From positions 1-51,402 of the forward strand of contig JACPNL010000002.1 in the NCBI GenBank assembly GCA_016185505.1: a stretch of 51,402 nt of DNA. The letters are read 5' to 3'. This DNA is from Candidatus Yanofskyibacteriota bacterium. GTDB lineage: Bacteria > Patescibacteriota > Minisyncoccia > 2-02-FULL-40-12 > GWA2-44-9. Below, piece by piece: positions 41,165-48,393 of the stretch; positions within the stretch are counted from its first letter, which is position 1, and every line of letters begins with the position of its first letter. The translations under genes were made by a program, and so were the position numbers. The notes beneath the pieces were generated by a model that saw only the letters and a list, made by a program, of their open reading frames with translations, was not told where the DNA came from and ran no database searches.

Positions 41165-41275
41165 CATAGAAACTAAGAGATTGAGATACAGAGATATGAA
41201 GAAATAAAGAAATGGAGAAATGGAGAAATGTTTTGAAAATCTTAATTTCTTAATTTCTATATTTCTTAATTTCTA
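41165..41275. repeat. Fold-back spacer before rpsB
   Basis: GAAGAAATAAAGAAATGGAGAA words on the left and TTTCTTAATTTCTATATTTC words on the right are largely complementary. It lies between divergent rpmE and rpsB. Confidence 0.6.
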
Positions 41276-41318
41276 ATTCCTCTTGATTTATAGAAGTCTG
41301 TTTGATACAATTACTCTC

Positions 41319-42002
41319 ATGCAAGAATCACAAACCACGATAAATTACGATGATATGCTCAAGTCCGGTATGCATTTCGGTCGCAAAAAGACTGTTTTTA
41401 ACCCTGCGATGGGAAGGTATGTTTTCACGATTAGGGACGGCATTTGCATAATTGATCTGTTAAAGACGCAAGTTCAACTCAAGAACTCCATAGAATTTCT
41501 TAAGAAGATCGTAAATGACGGGGGGCTTGTTTTATTTGTCGCGCTTACCAAGCAGTCCTCCGAGAAAGTGCGGGACCTCGCAGAATCATTGAATATGCCC
41601 TATGTCATTGATAGGTGGCTTGGCGGGACCTTGACTAATTTCAGAGTCATAAGCGAGAGAATAAAAAAGCTTGAAGAAATGGAAAGTCAGCAGAAAAGTG
41701 GAGAGCTGGACAAATACACAAAAAAGGAAAGGGTTGTTTTTTCAAAGGAGCTTGAGAAAATGACAAAAAATTTCGGCGGATTAAGAAAACTGACTAGAAT
41801 TCCGGACGCGATTTTTGTTTCTTCTTTGAAAGAAAGCGAGCTTCCTGTCCGAGAAGCCAAAAGAATGGGAGTTAAAATAGTGGGAATAGCTAATACCGAC
41901 TCTGATCCGGAAGAGATGGATTATGTCGTTCCGGCAAATGACCGGTCCAAAAAGTCGGTTGATTTGATAATAGAAGCAATAAAGAACGAGATAACTAAAT
42001 AG
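41319..42002 (+). CDS. rpsB: Ribosomal protein uS2
   Basis: 227 aa. The start MQESQTTINYDDMLKSGMHFG and motifs FTIRDGICIIDL, YVIDRWLGGTLTNF (~98-111) and the DPEEMDYVVPANDRSKKSV end are diagnostic. ATG 41319 is used, since a TTG at 41283 would add a poorly conserved extension. rpsB-tsf is the usual bacterial order. Confidence 0.95.
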   Translation: MQESQTTINYDDMLKSGMHFGRKKTVFNPAMGRYVFTIRDGICIIDLLKTQVQLKNSIEFLKKIVNDGGLVLFVALTKQSSEKVRDLAESLNMPYVIDRWLGGTLTNFRVISERIKKLEEMESQQKSGELDKYTKKERVVFSKELEKMTKNFGGLRKLTRIPDAIFVSSLKESELPVREAKRMGVKIVGIANTDSDPEEMDYVVPANDRSKKSVDLIIEAIKNEITK

Positions 42003-42012
42003 TTATCTATAA

Positions 42013-42190
42013 AATTATTCTAATTATTCTAATTGCTCTAATTATTCTAAATAATGTCTAATCATTTAATGACCAAGTCGTCTTAGTCATTAGGCCATTG
42101 GGGTTTATTTAGGCCAACTCCGACGTTATTAGTCGGAGAGCCGACTAATAACGTCGGCTTTAGGTTAATTAGAATAATTAGGTTAATTCA
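42013..42190. repeat. AT-rich fold-back element (family V), copy 3, interrupted
   Basis: The same TTCTAATTATTCTAATT left half, TTAGTCATTAGG middle and TTAGGTTAATTAGAATAATT right half as at 15853. The right half is interrupted by a 42-bp GC-rich double hairpin at 42118-42159. Confidence 0.8.
42118..42159. repeat. Double hairpin nested in family V copy 3
   Basis: CTCCGAC...GTCGGAG (42118-42138) is followed by GCCGAC...GTCGGC (42140-42158). The loops GTTATTA and TAATAAC are complementary, so one long hairpin is an alternative fold. Comparison with 15853-15988 shows a clean insertion. Confidence 0.8.
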
Positions 42191-42196
42191 TTTTTT

Positions 42197-42646
42197 ATGT
42201 CTGACCTATCCAAAGTTAAAGATCTAAGGACGCGTACGGGATTGTCTTTTAGTGAGGTAAAGAATGCCCTTGATGAAGCTGGTGGCGACGTGGCAAGGGC
42301 TATGGAGGTGCTTAAAGCGCATGGCATTGCGGTTGCCGAAAAAAAGTCGTCCCGTCAAGTCAAGGAAGGCGTGGTTGACGCTTATATCCATTCCACTAAG
42401 AAGCTCGGCGCCCTTGTAGAAGTTATGTGCGAGACGGATTTTGTCGCTAGAAATGTAGAATTTCAAAAACTAGTTCACGAATTGGCGATGCAAGTCGCGG
42501 CTACAAAGCCGGGAACATTGGAGGACTTGTTGTCTCAGCCGTTTATAAAAGACCAGGACATTACGGTCAAAGACCTTATCAATCAATACATCGCCAAATT
42601 GGGAGAGAATATACAGATAGGCAGGTTCGAGATTTTTGAAATATAA
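42197..42646 (+). CDS. tsf: Elongation factor Ts, short form
   Basis: 149 aa. The UBA-like N-domain LSKVKDLRTRTGLSFSEVKNALDE (split across ~4-27) and the core CETDFVARNVEFQKLVHELAMQVAA (~78-100) are intact. The protein is much shorter than the ~280 aa E. coli form, lacking the second half of the core and the coiled coil, which is typical of reduced CPR genomes. It recycles EF-Tu-GDP. It follows rpsB after a fold-back element. Confidence 0.92.
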   Translation: MSDLSKVKDLRTRTGLSFSEVKNALDEAGGDVARAMEVLKAHGIAVAEKKSSRQVKEGVVDAYIHSTKKLGALVEVMCETDFVARNVEFQKLVHELAMQVAATKPGTLEDLLSQPFIKDQDITVKDLINQYIAKLGENIQIGRFEIFEI

Positions 42647-42654
42647 AATTATAA

Positions 42655-42720
42655 CCAACCACCAACTACCAACTACCGACAACAAAAAAGTGGTAGGTGG
42701 TAGGTTGTAGGTTGTAGGTC
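42655..42720. repeat. Fold-back spacer
   Basis: ACCAACCACCAACTACC words on the left are complementary to GGTAGGTGGTAGGTTG words on the right. It ends a few bases before the GTG start at 42724. Confidence 0.75.
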
Positions 42721-42723
42721 AGT

Positions 42724-43323
42724 GTGTTTTTACTCATTCCTCTCATTCTAATCTTAGCGTCAGCGGGCGGGATTTTGTTTATTGTGTGGCGCAAATTGTC
42801 TGAACTTGAGAAGATCGCCGAGGCCGAGGGTTCAAACGGTGCCCCAATAAAATGGCATACGATAGCGCGTGATTTTTGTCCGGAAATTTGGAACTGGGCT
42901 AAAGGTATCAAGGTGAAAGAATACAAGGAGATGTGGCTTATTGAGACGGAAAAACTTTTGAGAAAGTTCAGGCTGGTCTCGATGAAAATGGACCGTTTCT
43001 CTGATTCGCTTATCAAGAAAATAAGAAAAAGGACTTATCGTCCCGCTGCCGAATTTGACAGCAGCGTTGAGCCGCAGGGACAGGCCTCAACAAAAGATAA
43101 TGTTGGTACGGGGACGTTAAAAAAGGACGAGCAAAGATTGATAATAGAAATAGCGAAGAATCCTAAGGATGCCGTTCTTTACGAAGAACTCGGCGACCTT
43201 TACGCCAAAATGGGGGGTTACAGAGATGCCAAGGAATCATACGAAGCAGCGATAGAGCTTAACTCAAATAACGAGGAATTAAAGAAAAAACTCTCACAAG
43301 CGCTCGAAAAATTAAATCCTTAA
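42724..43323 (+). CDS. Membrane-anchored TPR protein
   Basis: 199 aa from GTG. One N-terminal transmembrane helix (~2-21), a long charged helical region and a C-terminal TPR pair (AVLYEELGDLYAKMGGYRDAKESYEAAIELN is the pattern, ~155-185). TPRs mediate protein contacts; no specific partner is evident. It is followed by tRNA-Thr. Confidence 0.75.
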   Translation: MFLLIPLILILASAGGILFIVWRKLSELEKIAEAEGSNGAPIKWHTIARDFCPEIWNWAKGIKVKEYKEMWLIETEKLLRKFRLVSMKMDRFSDSLIKKIRKRTYRPAAEFDSSVEPQGQASTKDNVGTGTLKKDEQRLIIEIAKNPKDAVLYEELGDLYAKMGGYRDAKESYEAAIELNSNNEELKKKLSQALEKLNP

Positions 43324-43374
43324 AATTAATATTCCAAAATCTCCGGTTTTGTGATAAAATGTACTAGAATGTAA

Positions 43375-43446
43375 GCCGGGGTAGCTCAATGGTAGAGCAG
43401 GGCATTTGTAATGCTCAGGCTGGAGGTTCAAGTCCTCTCCCCGGCT
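43375..43446 (+). tRNA. tRNA-Thr(TGT)
   Basis: Acceptor GCCGGGG/CCCCGGC, anticodon loop TTTGTAA (anticodon TGT, reads ACA), T-loop TTCAAGT and D-loop AATGGTA with normal GG. The discriminator is T and no CCA is encoded. Confidence 0.95.
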
Positions 43447-43526
43447 CAATATTAAGTTCTTTAACTGGTATGAAAGTGGTTAAATAAAAACTTGTTGAAT
43501 TCCTGAAAATATCATAGTATTAAGTA

Positions 43527-44321
43527 ATGGCTAAGCGGTGGAACAAAACAGAAGAACGTGATAAGAGGGTAGAGTTAAAAAGGTTATATATTAAGGAGAA
43601 CAAGACCATAGATGAGATTGCTAAACTTCTTAATATTGGAGAGTCGTCTGCGTATAAGAGATTATTGCGGTTGGGTATAAAGCCGATACCATTTAAAAAG
43701 AAAACCTACAGGAACATAAACCGTAGTATCATAGTTCCCAAAAGATATTCGGAAGATTTGGCAGAATTTGTTGGAACATTACTTGGAGACGGACACATTA
43801 CCCCAACCCAAGTCGTTGTAACTCTTGGGACAAAAGATAAATATGCTGATCACGTTTCGGCTCTAATGAAAAACTTGTTTGGTATTTATCCCAAAATTAC
43901 GACCCGTAGGAGTAACGAGATAGTAGTATATGTCGGTTCTACGACTTTAGTAAGATGGTTCCTAAAGATGGGGTTGGTATATAATAAGGTCAAAGCACAA
44001 GTTGATATACCGTCGTGGTGTGTATCTCGCAAAAAATATATGGCAAGAGTAGTGCGAGGGCTTATTGATACTGACGGTTCTGTCTATAAATTAAAATACG
44101 GAACACAGATATCTTTTTGCAACAGATCATTGCCATTACTGACATCAGTGAGAAATTTATTGGTTCAATTAGGGTTTCACCCTTCAAAAATTAGTGGCCA
44201 CAACGTATATTTAACCCAAAGAGGGGATTTGATTAAGTATTTTAAGGAGATAGGATTTGGTAATAAAAAACACGAAAAGAGGTTTTTAGATTTTTTTAAT
44301 AAAGGGCAGTTGGGTGAGTAG
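43527..44321 (+). CDS. LAGLIDADG homing-endonuclease-like protein, stop inside tRNA-Tyr
   Basis: 264 aa. The N-terminal ~55 residues are a helix-turn-helix (ETIDEIAKLLNIGESSAYKRLLRLG pattern), followed by two LAGLIDADG-type helices, LAEFVGTLLGDGHI (~79-92) and RVVRGLIDTDGSVY (~176-189), both with the catalytic acidic residue. It would cut a long DNA site as a two-motif monomer. The last six codons and TAG overlap the first 18 bases of tRNA-Tyr. It lies free-standing between tRNA-Thr and tRNA-Tyr. Confidence 0.85.
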   Translation: MAKRWNKTEERDKRVELKRLYIKENKTIDEIAKLLNIGESSAYKRLLRLGIKPIPFKKKTYRNINRSIIVPKRYSEDLAEFVGTLLGDGHITPTQVVVTLGTKDKYADHVSALMKNLFGIYPKITTRRSNEIVVYVGSTTLVRWFLKMGLVYNKVKAQVDIPSWCVSRKKYMARVVRGLIDTDGSVYKLKYGTQISFCNRSLPLLTSVRNLLVQLGFHPSKISGHNVYLTQRGDLIKYFKEIGFGNKKHEKRFLDFFNKGQLGE

Positions 44322-44389
44322 CAAAACCAGCACGCTGTAAACGTGCCGACCGTTGGTCTTCGGGGGTGCAAGTCCCTCACTGCCCACCA
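44304..44389 (+). tRNA. tRNA-Tyr(GTA) with A18-G55
   Basis: Acceptor GGGCAGT/ACTGCCC, anticodon loop CTGTAAA (GTA), long variable arm with GACC/GGTC, discriminator A and encoded CCA. The D-loop reads GAGTAGCAAA, with A where G18 is expected, and the T-loop reads TGCAAGT, with G at position 55. The first 18 bases overlap the upstream endonuclease gene. Confidence 0.92.
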
Positions 44390-44565
44390 TGATAAAAAAG
44401 ATCGGTTCAAAATATGTGGTTGTTGCCGAAAGCGGGAGAAAGATGGGGGCTTATGGCACTAAAAAAGAAGCCGAAAAGAGGTTGAGACAGATTGAGTTCT
44501 TCAAGCACCTGAAATCAACCCCCAAGTTAAGGGCTGGATTAAAAAAGAAAAGTTTCTTAAAATAA
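44389..44565 (+). CDS. 58-aa basic protein
   Basis: MIKKIGSKYVVVAESGRKM, then AYGTKKEAEKRLRQIEFFKHLK, then a Lys-rich end. Small proteins with this strand-helix plan occur widely in CPR genomes and phages, without known function. The ATG uses the terminal A of tRNA-Tyr's CCA, so translation would start inside processed tRNA sequence unless the RNA is cut downstream. The end of the gene lies in a 48-bp palindrome. Confidence 0.6.
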   Translation: MIKKIGSKYVVVAESGRKMGAYGTKKEAEKRLRQIEFFKHLKSTPKLRAGLKKKSFLK

Positions 44566-44604
44566 CATTCTCATATTCTCAAGAATATGAGAATGTTATT
44601 TTAA
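44557..44604. repeat. 48-bp near-perfect palindrome (family III)
   Basis: 23-bp arms around CA. The core ATTCTCATATTCT and AGAATATGAGAAT matches the palindrome in the PMT gene except for paired A/T changes. It covers the stop codon of the preceding small gene. Confidence 0.85.
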
Positions 44605-44626
44605 AGAGAACATGACAAAAAGAGAT

Positions 44627-44660
44627 AATTAAATGACCCAATTGATTGGGTCATTTAATT
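44627..44660. repeat. 34-bp palindrome
   Basis: AATTAAATGACCCAAT, TG, then ATTGGGTCATTTAATT: 16-bp perfect arms. It lies between the small protein and the second endonuclease-like gene, about 22 bases after the palindrome at 44557. Confidence 0.8.
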
Positions 44661-44740
44661 TATGGAGTTGAAAAGTGATAGACCTACTTTATCTACAGAA
44701 ATAGGTTTGCTAATATTGGCGATTACTTTATAATTTATAT

Positions 44741-45331
44741 GTGGACGGCGCGACTATTAAAAAACTTTATGTTAACGACAAGAAATCTTCTGCCGAAATA
44801 GCGAAGATTTTTAAATGCTCAGAGCGGGCTGTAAATTATTGGCTTGCGAAGTACGAGGTTAAAAAACGTTCAATCTCGGAAGCGGTTTATCTAAAAAATA
44901 ATCCCAGCGGAGACCCCTTTAAGATTAAACCCGTACAGAACTTAGAAGATGCGAAGTTATTTGGGTTGGGTCTGGGACTATATTGGGGAGAAGGAAATAA
45001 GAAAAATAAGAATTCAGTAAGATTAGGTAATACAGACCCCAAACTTATTAAAAAATTTTTAGAGTTTCTGATGAGAATTTGTGGAATAGAAAAGAAGAAA
45101 CTTAGATTTGGTTTGCAGGTTTTTAGCGATATGAACACTGGTCGATCACTTAAATTTTGGTTGAAAGAATTGAGAGAATATGGTATAAATAGAAGTCAGT
45201 TTTTTAAGGTCACCGTAACCCCCGCAAGGTCATTAGGAAATTATAGGGAAAAATCCAAATGGGGCGTACTTACGGTACATTTTTCCAATACCAAACTTAA
45301 AAAATTGTTAGATGGGATGCTGCCGTTGTAG
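44741..45331 (+). CDS. Single-motif LAGLIDADG-like protein, stop inside tRNA-Thr(GGT)
   Basis: 196 aa from GTG. N-terminal helix-turn-helix (SSAEIAKIFKCSERAVNYWL pattern, ~14-33), then a LAGLIDADG-like helix LFGLGLGLYWGEGNKK (~71-86) and a basic strand-rich body. It has one motif, so it would work as a dimer; the acidic residue is Glu. The last three codons and TAG overlap the first 10 bases of the intron-containing tRNA-Thr, which makes it the obvious candidate partner of that intron or a free-standing relative (inference). Confidence 0.72.
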   Translation: MDGATIKKLYVNDKKSSAEIAKIFKCSERAVNYWLAKYEVKKRSISEAVYLKNNPSGDPFKIKPVQNLEDAKLFGLGLGLYWGEGNKKNKNSVRLGNTDPKLIKKFLEFLMRICGIEKKKLRFGLQVFSDMNTGRSLKFWLKELREYGINRSQFFKVTVTPARSLGNYREKSKWGVLTVHFSNTKLKKLLDGMLPL

Positions 45332-45586
45332 CTCAGTTGGTAGAGCAACTCCATGGTAAATAAAATTGCCCATTATGGGAGTAATCTTATAATGAATCCC
45401 GAATAACGGTTAAAGACCTTGCGCAGGTTCAGACCGTGGCGTATACTATATAATATACGCCCGAACGACTGACAAGGGATCCCGCCAAGGCGGGACAAGA
45501 TACAGTCTAATCCTCTTATAAACCACCGGTGAAGTAGAGGTACCAAATGAAGGAGTAGGTCGTCGGTTCAAATCCGACCAACGGCT
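45322..45586 (+). tRNA. tRNA-Thr(GGT) interrupted by a group I intron
   Basis: Exons 45322-45357 and 45550-45586. Acceptor GCCGTTG/CAACGGC, anticodon stem ACTCC/GGAGT with spliced loop ATGGTAA (GGT), T-arm GTCGG TTCAAAT CCGAC, D-loop with normal GG. The intron lies after anticodon base 36. No CCA is encoded. Confidence 0.9.
45358..45549 (+). ncRNA. Group I intron (small tRNA type) in tRNA-Thr(GGT)
   Basis: 192 nt, between exon-ending T and a terminal G, as required for group I splicing. A possible P1 pairs exon ATGGT with GCCCAT (one bulged C, U-G at the splice site). A P7-like pair GACTG/CAGTC surrounds a hairpin, the GGCGTATA/TATACGCC hairpin fits an internal stem, and GACAAGATACAGTC resembles the conserved S-type segment. 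No open frame is inside. The class is probably IC3-like, as in other bacterial tRNA introns. Confidence 0.82.
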
Positions 45587-45609
45587 CAGCAATTTTAATT
45601 TAATTTGTT

Positions 45610-45777
45610 ATGCCACAACCAGAAAATTTATTACGTATGAAGTGCACAATTTGTAAGCGGGCGAACTACTATACCACAAAGAATAAGAAAAAAGTGGAAA
45701 GAAAGTTAGAATTCAAGAAGTTTTGTAAATGGTGCAAGAAGAGCACTCCCCACAAAGAAGCGCGTCTCACGGGTTAA
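45610..45777 (+). CDS. rpmG: Ribosomal protein bL33
   Basis: 55 aa. The zinc ribbon has MKCTICKRANYY (~10-21) and KFCKWCKKSTPHKE (~37-50), giving four Cys. The order bL33 - tRNA-Trp (normally followed by secE-nusG) is usual, but a metallophosphoesterase follows here. A perfect 12-bp hairpin sits between the stop and tRNA-Trp. Confidence 0.93.
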   Translation: MPQPENLLRMKCTICKRANYYTTKNKKKVERKLEFKKFCKWCKKSTPHKEARLTG

Positions 45778-45800
45778 TTTTTTGGATTTTTATGATATGA

Positions 45801-45830
45801 TTAACAGCGAGGCAACTACCTCGCTGTTAA
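45801..45830 (+). terminator. Strong hairpin between rpmG and tRNA-Trp
   Basis: TTAACAGCGAGG and CCTCGCTGTTAA arms (12 bp) with a CAACTA loop, but no T run, so it may be an RNA-processing or attenuation hairpin instead of a plain terminator. Confidence 0.6.
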
Positions 45831-45834
45831 TCAT

Positions 45835-45905
45835 GGGGGCATAGTTTAGCAGTAAAATTTCCGTCTCCAAAACGGACGTCCTAGGTGCAACTCCTAGTGC
45901 CCCCG
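45835..45905 (+). tRNA. tRNA-Trp(CCA) with A18-G55
   Basis: Acceptor GGGGGCA/TGCCCCC, anticodon loop CTCCAAA (CCA), discriminator G, T-stem CTAGG/CCTAG. The D-loop AGCAGTA has A at position 18 and the T-loop TGCAACT has G at 55, the same pair of changes as in tRNA-Tyr. The D-stem is weak (GTTT/AAAT). CCA is not encoded. Confidence 0.92.
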
Positions 45906-46162
45906 CAAAAACAAATTATTGGTTCGCCCTATCATCCGATAGGGCTTCCCGTCGAATAACGGGGCGATTCCCTCAGCTCCCGTTTTCGTCCGCCCATAAC
46001 AAAACAAATCACTTGACCCCTTGATTTGTTTTGTTATTATCTCCTAAAGTTCGTTTATAATACGGAAAGGCAATCAACCCCGTTTCCAAATTTTCTTTAT
46101 TACCCGCTGAAGAAAAAGCGCGATTAAAGAAAAGTTTAGAGACGCTGGGCATCAGCGAAACC

Positions 46163-48325
46163 TTGAAGAAATTCACTCAATTTACCGAAAGTCAATTGCG
46201 AAGAGGGGCTAAGTCCAATGGTTGGAACGTAAACGGAAAACACAGCGATAAACCCGAAGTTAGGATCTTAAAGCGCCTTCAAAGGGGCCCTTGGAGCATA
46301 CCGGAAATTGCAAAGGAGTTTGAGACCAGCGAGGAAGAGGCGGTTCGGCTGGTCGACGTGTTGTATAAGCTTGGACACGAGATTGTACACGATCGTCAGA
46401 CAAAGACTGTTCGTCTTTCTTTTGATCCTACTGAATATACGGCGCTTCAGATCGAGCCCGAAAAAGAAAGAAAGAAAGGAATTCTGCGCCATGTTCGCAG
46501 AATAGCGATAGTTCACGGAACCGTTTTGGGTAGTAAGCATTCTAATCCGACCCTGCTTCACACTCTGTACGAAAGGTTTGAAAAAGAGTACGAAGTGGAT
46601 TTTGCCATTCATGTCGGCGACGTTGTTACGGGGCATTTGGGCAGGAAGAGAGAAGGGGAGTCATTCCTTCAGACCCCCGATGATCAGATCCAATACGTTC
46701 TTCAAAATTATCCGCGGTCAAAGACCTTCAAGACCTATATGATAAGCGGCACTAGAGATCTTACCTTTAGGTCGGCCCGAGGGGCTGTAGTTAATATGGT
46801 TAGGAGAATTTGTTCTGATGAATCAAGAAATGATCTTGTTTACAGAGGCGACTTGTGGGCTAAATTTCAAGTCAAAGGAGTCAGGATTGAAGTTATAAAT
46901 CCGGGTGAGGACTATGCCCCTTATTCTAAGAGCTATCCTCTTCAGAACATCGTCACCAATTTGATCGGAGAAGAAGAGTCGCAGTCGCTTGTTTCTGAAG
47001 ACGAGGCGGTTATCGCGATTGTTGGCGGCGCTCACGTTTACGACAGGATCAAGTCAGGCAACATACACGGAATTCTTGTTCCGTCACTGCAATCCCTTAC
47101 GCCGTATCAGAAACGAAAGAGAAAGCGCGGATCCGGGCCTGTCGTCGGTGCTTGTATTTTGGAGCTTCACTTTAACGAGGACTGGACGCTTGGACGTGAT
47201 AAGGGTAGAGACGGCATTAAGATCAAGCTGATAAAACTCAACAAATACAAGAAAAAGGATGACTATAGAGCGAAGGTTGAAGTGAAAAGCGGTTTATCAG
47301 ACCTGGCTCAAAAAGTAATCGTATTTTTGGATGAACAACCTAGAACGGAAGGGGAGATCTCGCGTCATTTTAAGGCGAATAAAGAAAAAGTATGGACAGC
47401 CATAGATGAACTCCAGAAAGCCGGATATCAGATACTTACTCCTAAAGACACAAAACAGAGGGACACCAAACAGTTTGAGTTGGTTCAAAAACAGGCCTCT
47501 AACTTTAAGCCGTTGCCATCGAAAGAGTTGTTTGTTCACAGGCAAAAAGCCGGTTTTTGTTCAGATACCCACTTTACCAGTGACGATCAGCTGTGGTCAC
47601 TGGTAAGGATGTTCTATGAAGTTTGCGATGAAGAAAAAGCCAGCGTTGTATTTCATAGCGGGGATTGGAGCGCCGGCGCGTTCAACCATCCCGCCAACGA
47701 GTATAAGGTTTTGATACCGAGCACTGAAGGTCAAATGAGATTTCTGGTCGATCATTACCCCAAGCTGAAAGGGGATAAGAAAACGGTTGGTATTGGTGGA
47801 AATCATGACGCCCAACACGGCAAGCACAAAGGCCTTGACGCGCTTAGAGCATTTTTCGCGGAGAAACGGCCGGATATCGTTTATCTTGGTCCGGACGTAG
47901 GACTTTGGAAACTCGGAAACATTAACGTTGAACTGCTTCATCCTGCCGGAGGAGCGGGATACGCTCTTTCATATAAGGGCCAGAATATCATTGAATCAGA
48001 AGTTCGTCTTAACAGGTCCAGACGACTGAAAGAAAAGATCCATGTTCTTGCTCTTGGCAATTGGCATATATTCAACATACAGATCCACTCGGAAGCAATC
48101 GTTCTCTGCGTCCCTTGTTTCCAGCAGCAGACGACTGACTATATGAAGCCCAAAGGCCTTGATCCGTGGATCGGCGGATTGATCTGTGAATTTGTTACTG
48201 ATAACGATGGGTATGTAACAGAATTTACTTCGGAATTCATTGATATGGCGCATTTGGCGCATACGCCTGATTTTCCGGATATGCCGCTGAAGGGGTTCGT
48301 AGACAGATATTATTTGCTTAAGTAA
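46163..48325 (+). CDS. Tandem metallophosphoesterase with winged-helix domains; first copy degenerate
   Basis: 720 aa from TTG 46163, arranged wHTH - phosphoesterase - wHTH - phosphoesterase. The second phosphoesterase (~460-700) has FCSDTHF, HSGDW, GGNHD and a GNWH end, the full metal-ligand set. The first (~112-330) aligns in layout but has VHGT for DxH, keeps HVGD, and has SGTRD for GNHD, so it is probably inactive. The frame is open upstream to about 46063 and reads LPAEEKARLKKSLETLGISE, so translation may start earlier; an ATC after GGAAAGGC is the only codon with a ribosome-binding-like site. Substrate unknown; DNA or nucleotide phosphate is plausible. Confidence 0.72.
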   Translation: MKKFTQFTESQLRRGAKSNGWNVNGKHSDKPEVRILKRLQRGPWSIPEIAKEFETSEEEAVRLVDVLYKLGHEIVHDRQTKTVRLSFDPTEYTALQIEPEKERKKGILRHVRRIAIVHGTVLGSKHSNPTLLHTLYERFEKEYEVDFAIHVGDVVTGHLGRKREGESFLQTPDDQIQYVLQNYPRSKTFKTYMISGTRDLTFRSARGAVVNMVRRICSDESRNDLVYRGDLWAKFQVKGVRIEVINPGEDYAPYSKSYPLQNIVTNLIGEEESQSLVSEDEAVIAIVGGAHVYDRIKSGNIHGILVPSLQSLTPYQKRKRKRGSGPVVGACILELHFNEDWTLGRDKGRDGIKIKLIKLNKYKKKDDYRAKVEVKSGLSDLAQKVIVFLDEQPRTEGEISRHFKANKEKVWTAIDELQKAGYQILTPKDTKQRDTKQFELVQKQASNFKPLPSKELFVHRQKAGFCSDTHFTSDDQLWSLVRMFYEVCDEEKASVVFHSGDWSAGAFNHPANEYKVLIPSTEGQMRFLVDHYPKLKGDKKTVGIGGNHDAQHGKHKGLDALRAFFAEKRPDIVYLGPDVGLWKLGNINVELLHPAGGAGYALSYKGQNIIESEVRLNRSRRLKEKIHVLALGNWHIFNIQIHSEAIVLCVPCFQQQTTDYMKPKGLDPWIGGLICEFVTDNDGYVTEFTSEFIDMAHLAHTPDFPDMPLKGFVDRYYLLK

Positions 48326-48330
48326 AACTT

Positions 48331-48355
48331 AAATCCCGCAACTGCGGGATTTTTA
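48331..48355 (+). terminator. Intrinsic terminator
   Basis: AAATCCCGC and GCGGGATTT arms with an AACT loop, followed by T residues. Confidence 0.8.
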
Positions 48356-48362
48356 AATTAGC

Positions 48363-48393
48363 GACATCGAATGTCCATGGGACATTCGATGTC
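48363..48393. repeat. 31-bp palindrome between convergent genes
   Basis: GACATCGAATGTCC, ATG, GGACATTCGATGTC: 14-bp perfect arms. It overlaps the stop codon of the minus-strand regulator, so it may serve as its terminator, although no T run follows. Confidence 0.75.

Noticed and set aside
15853-42190. CRISPR array from the repeated AT-rich words
   Set aside because: The words are of uneven length, complementary instead of direct, and have no regular spacers; no cas gene is present.
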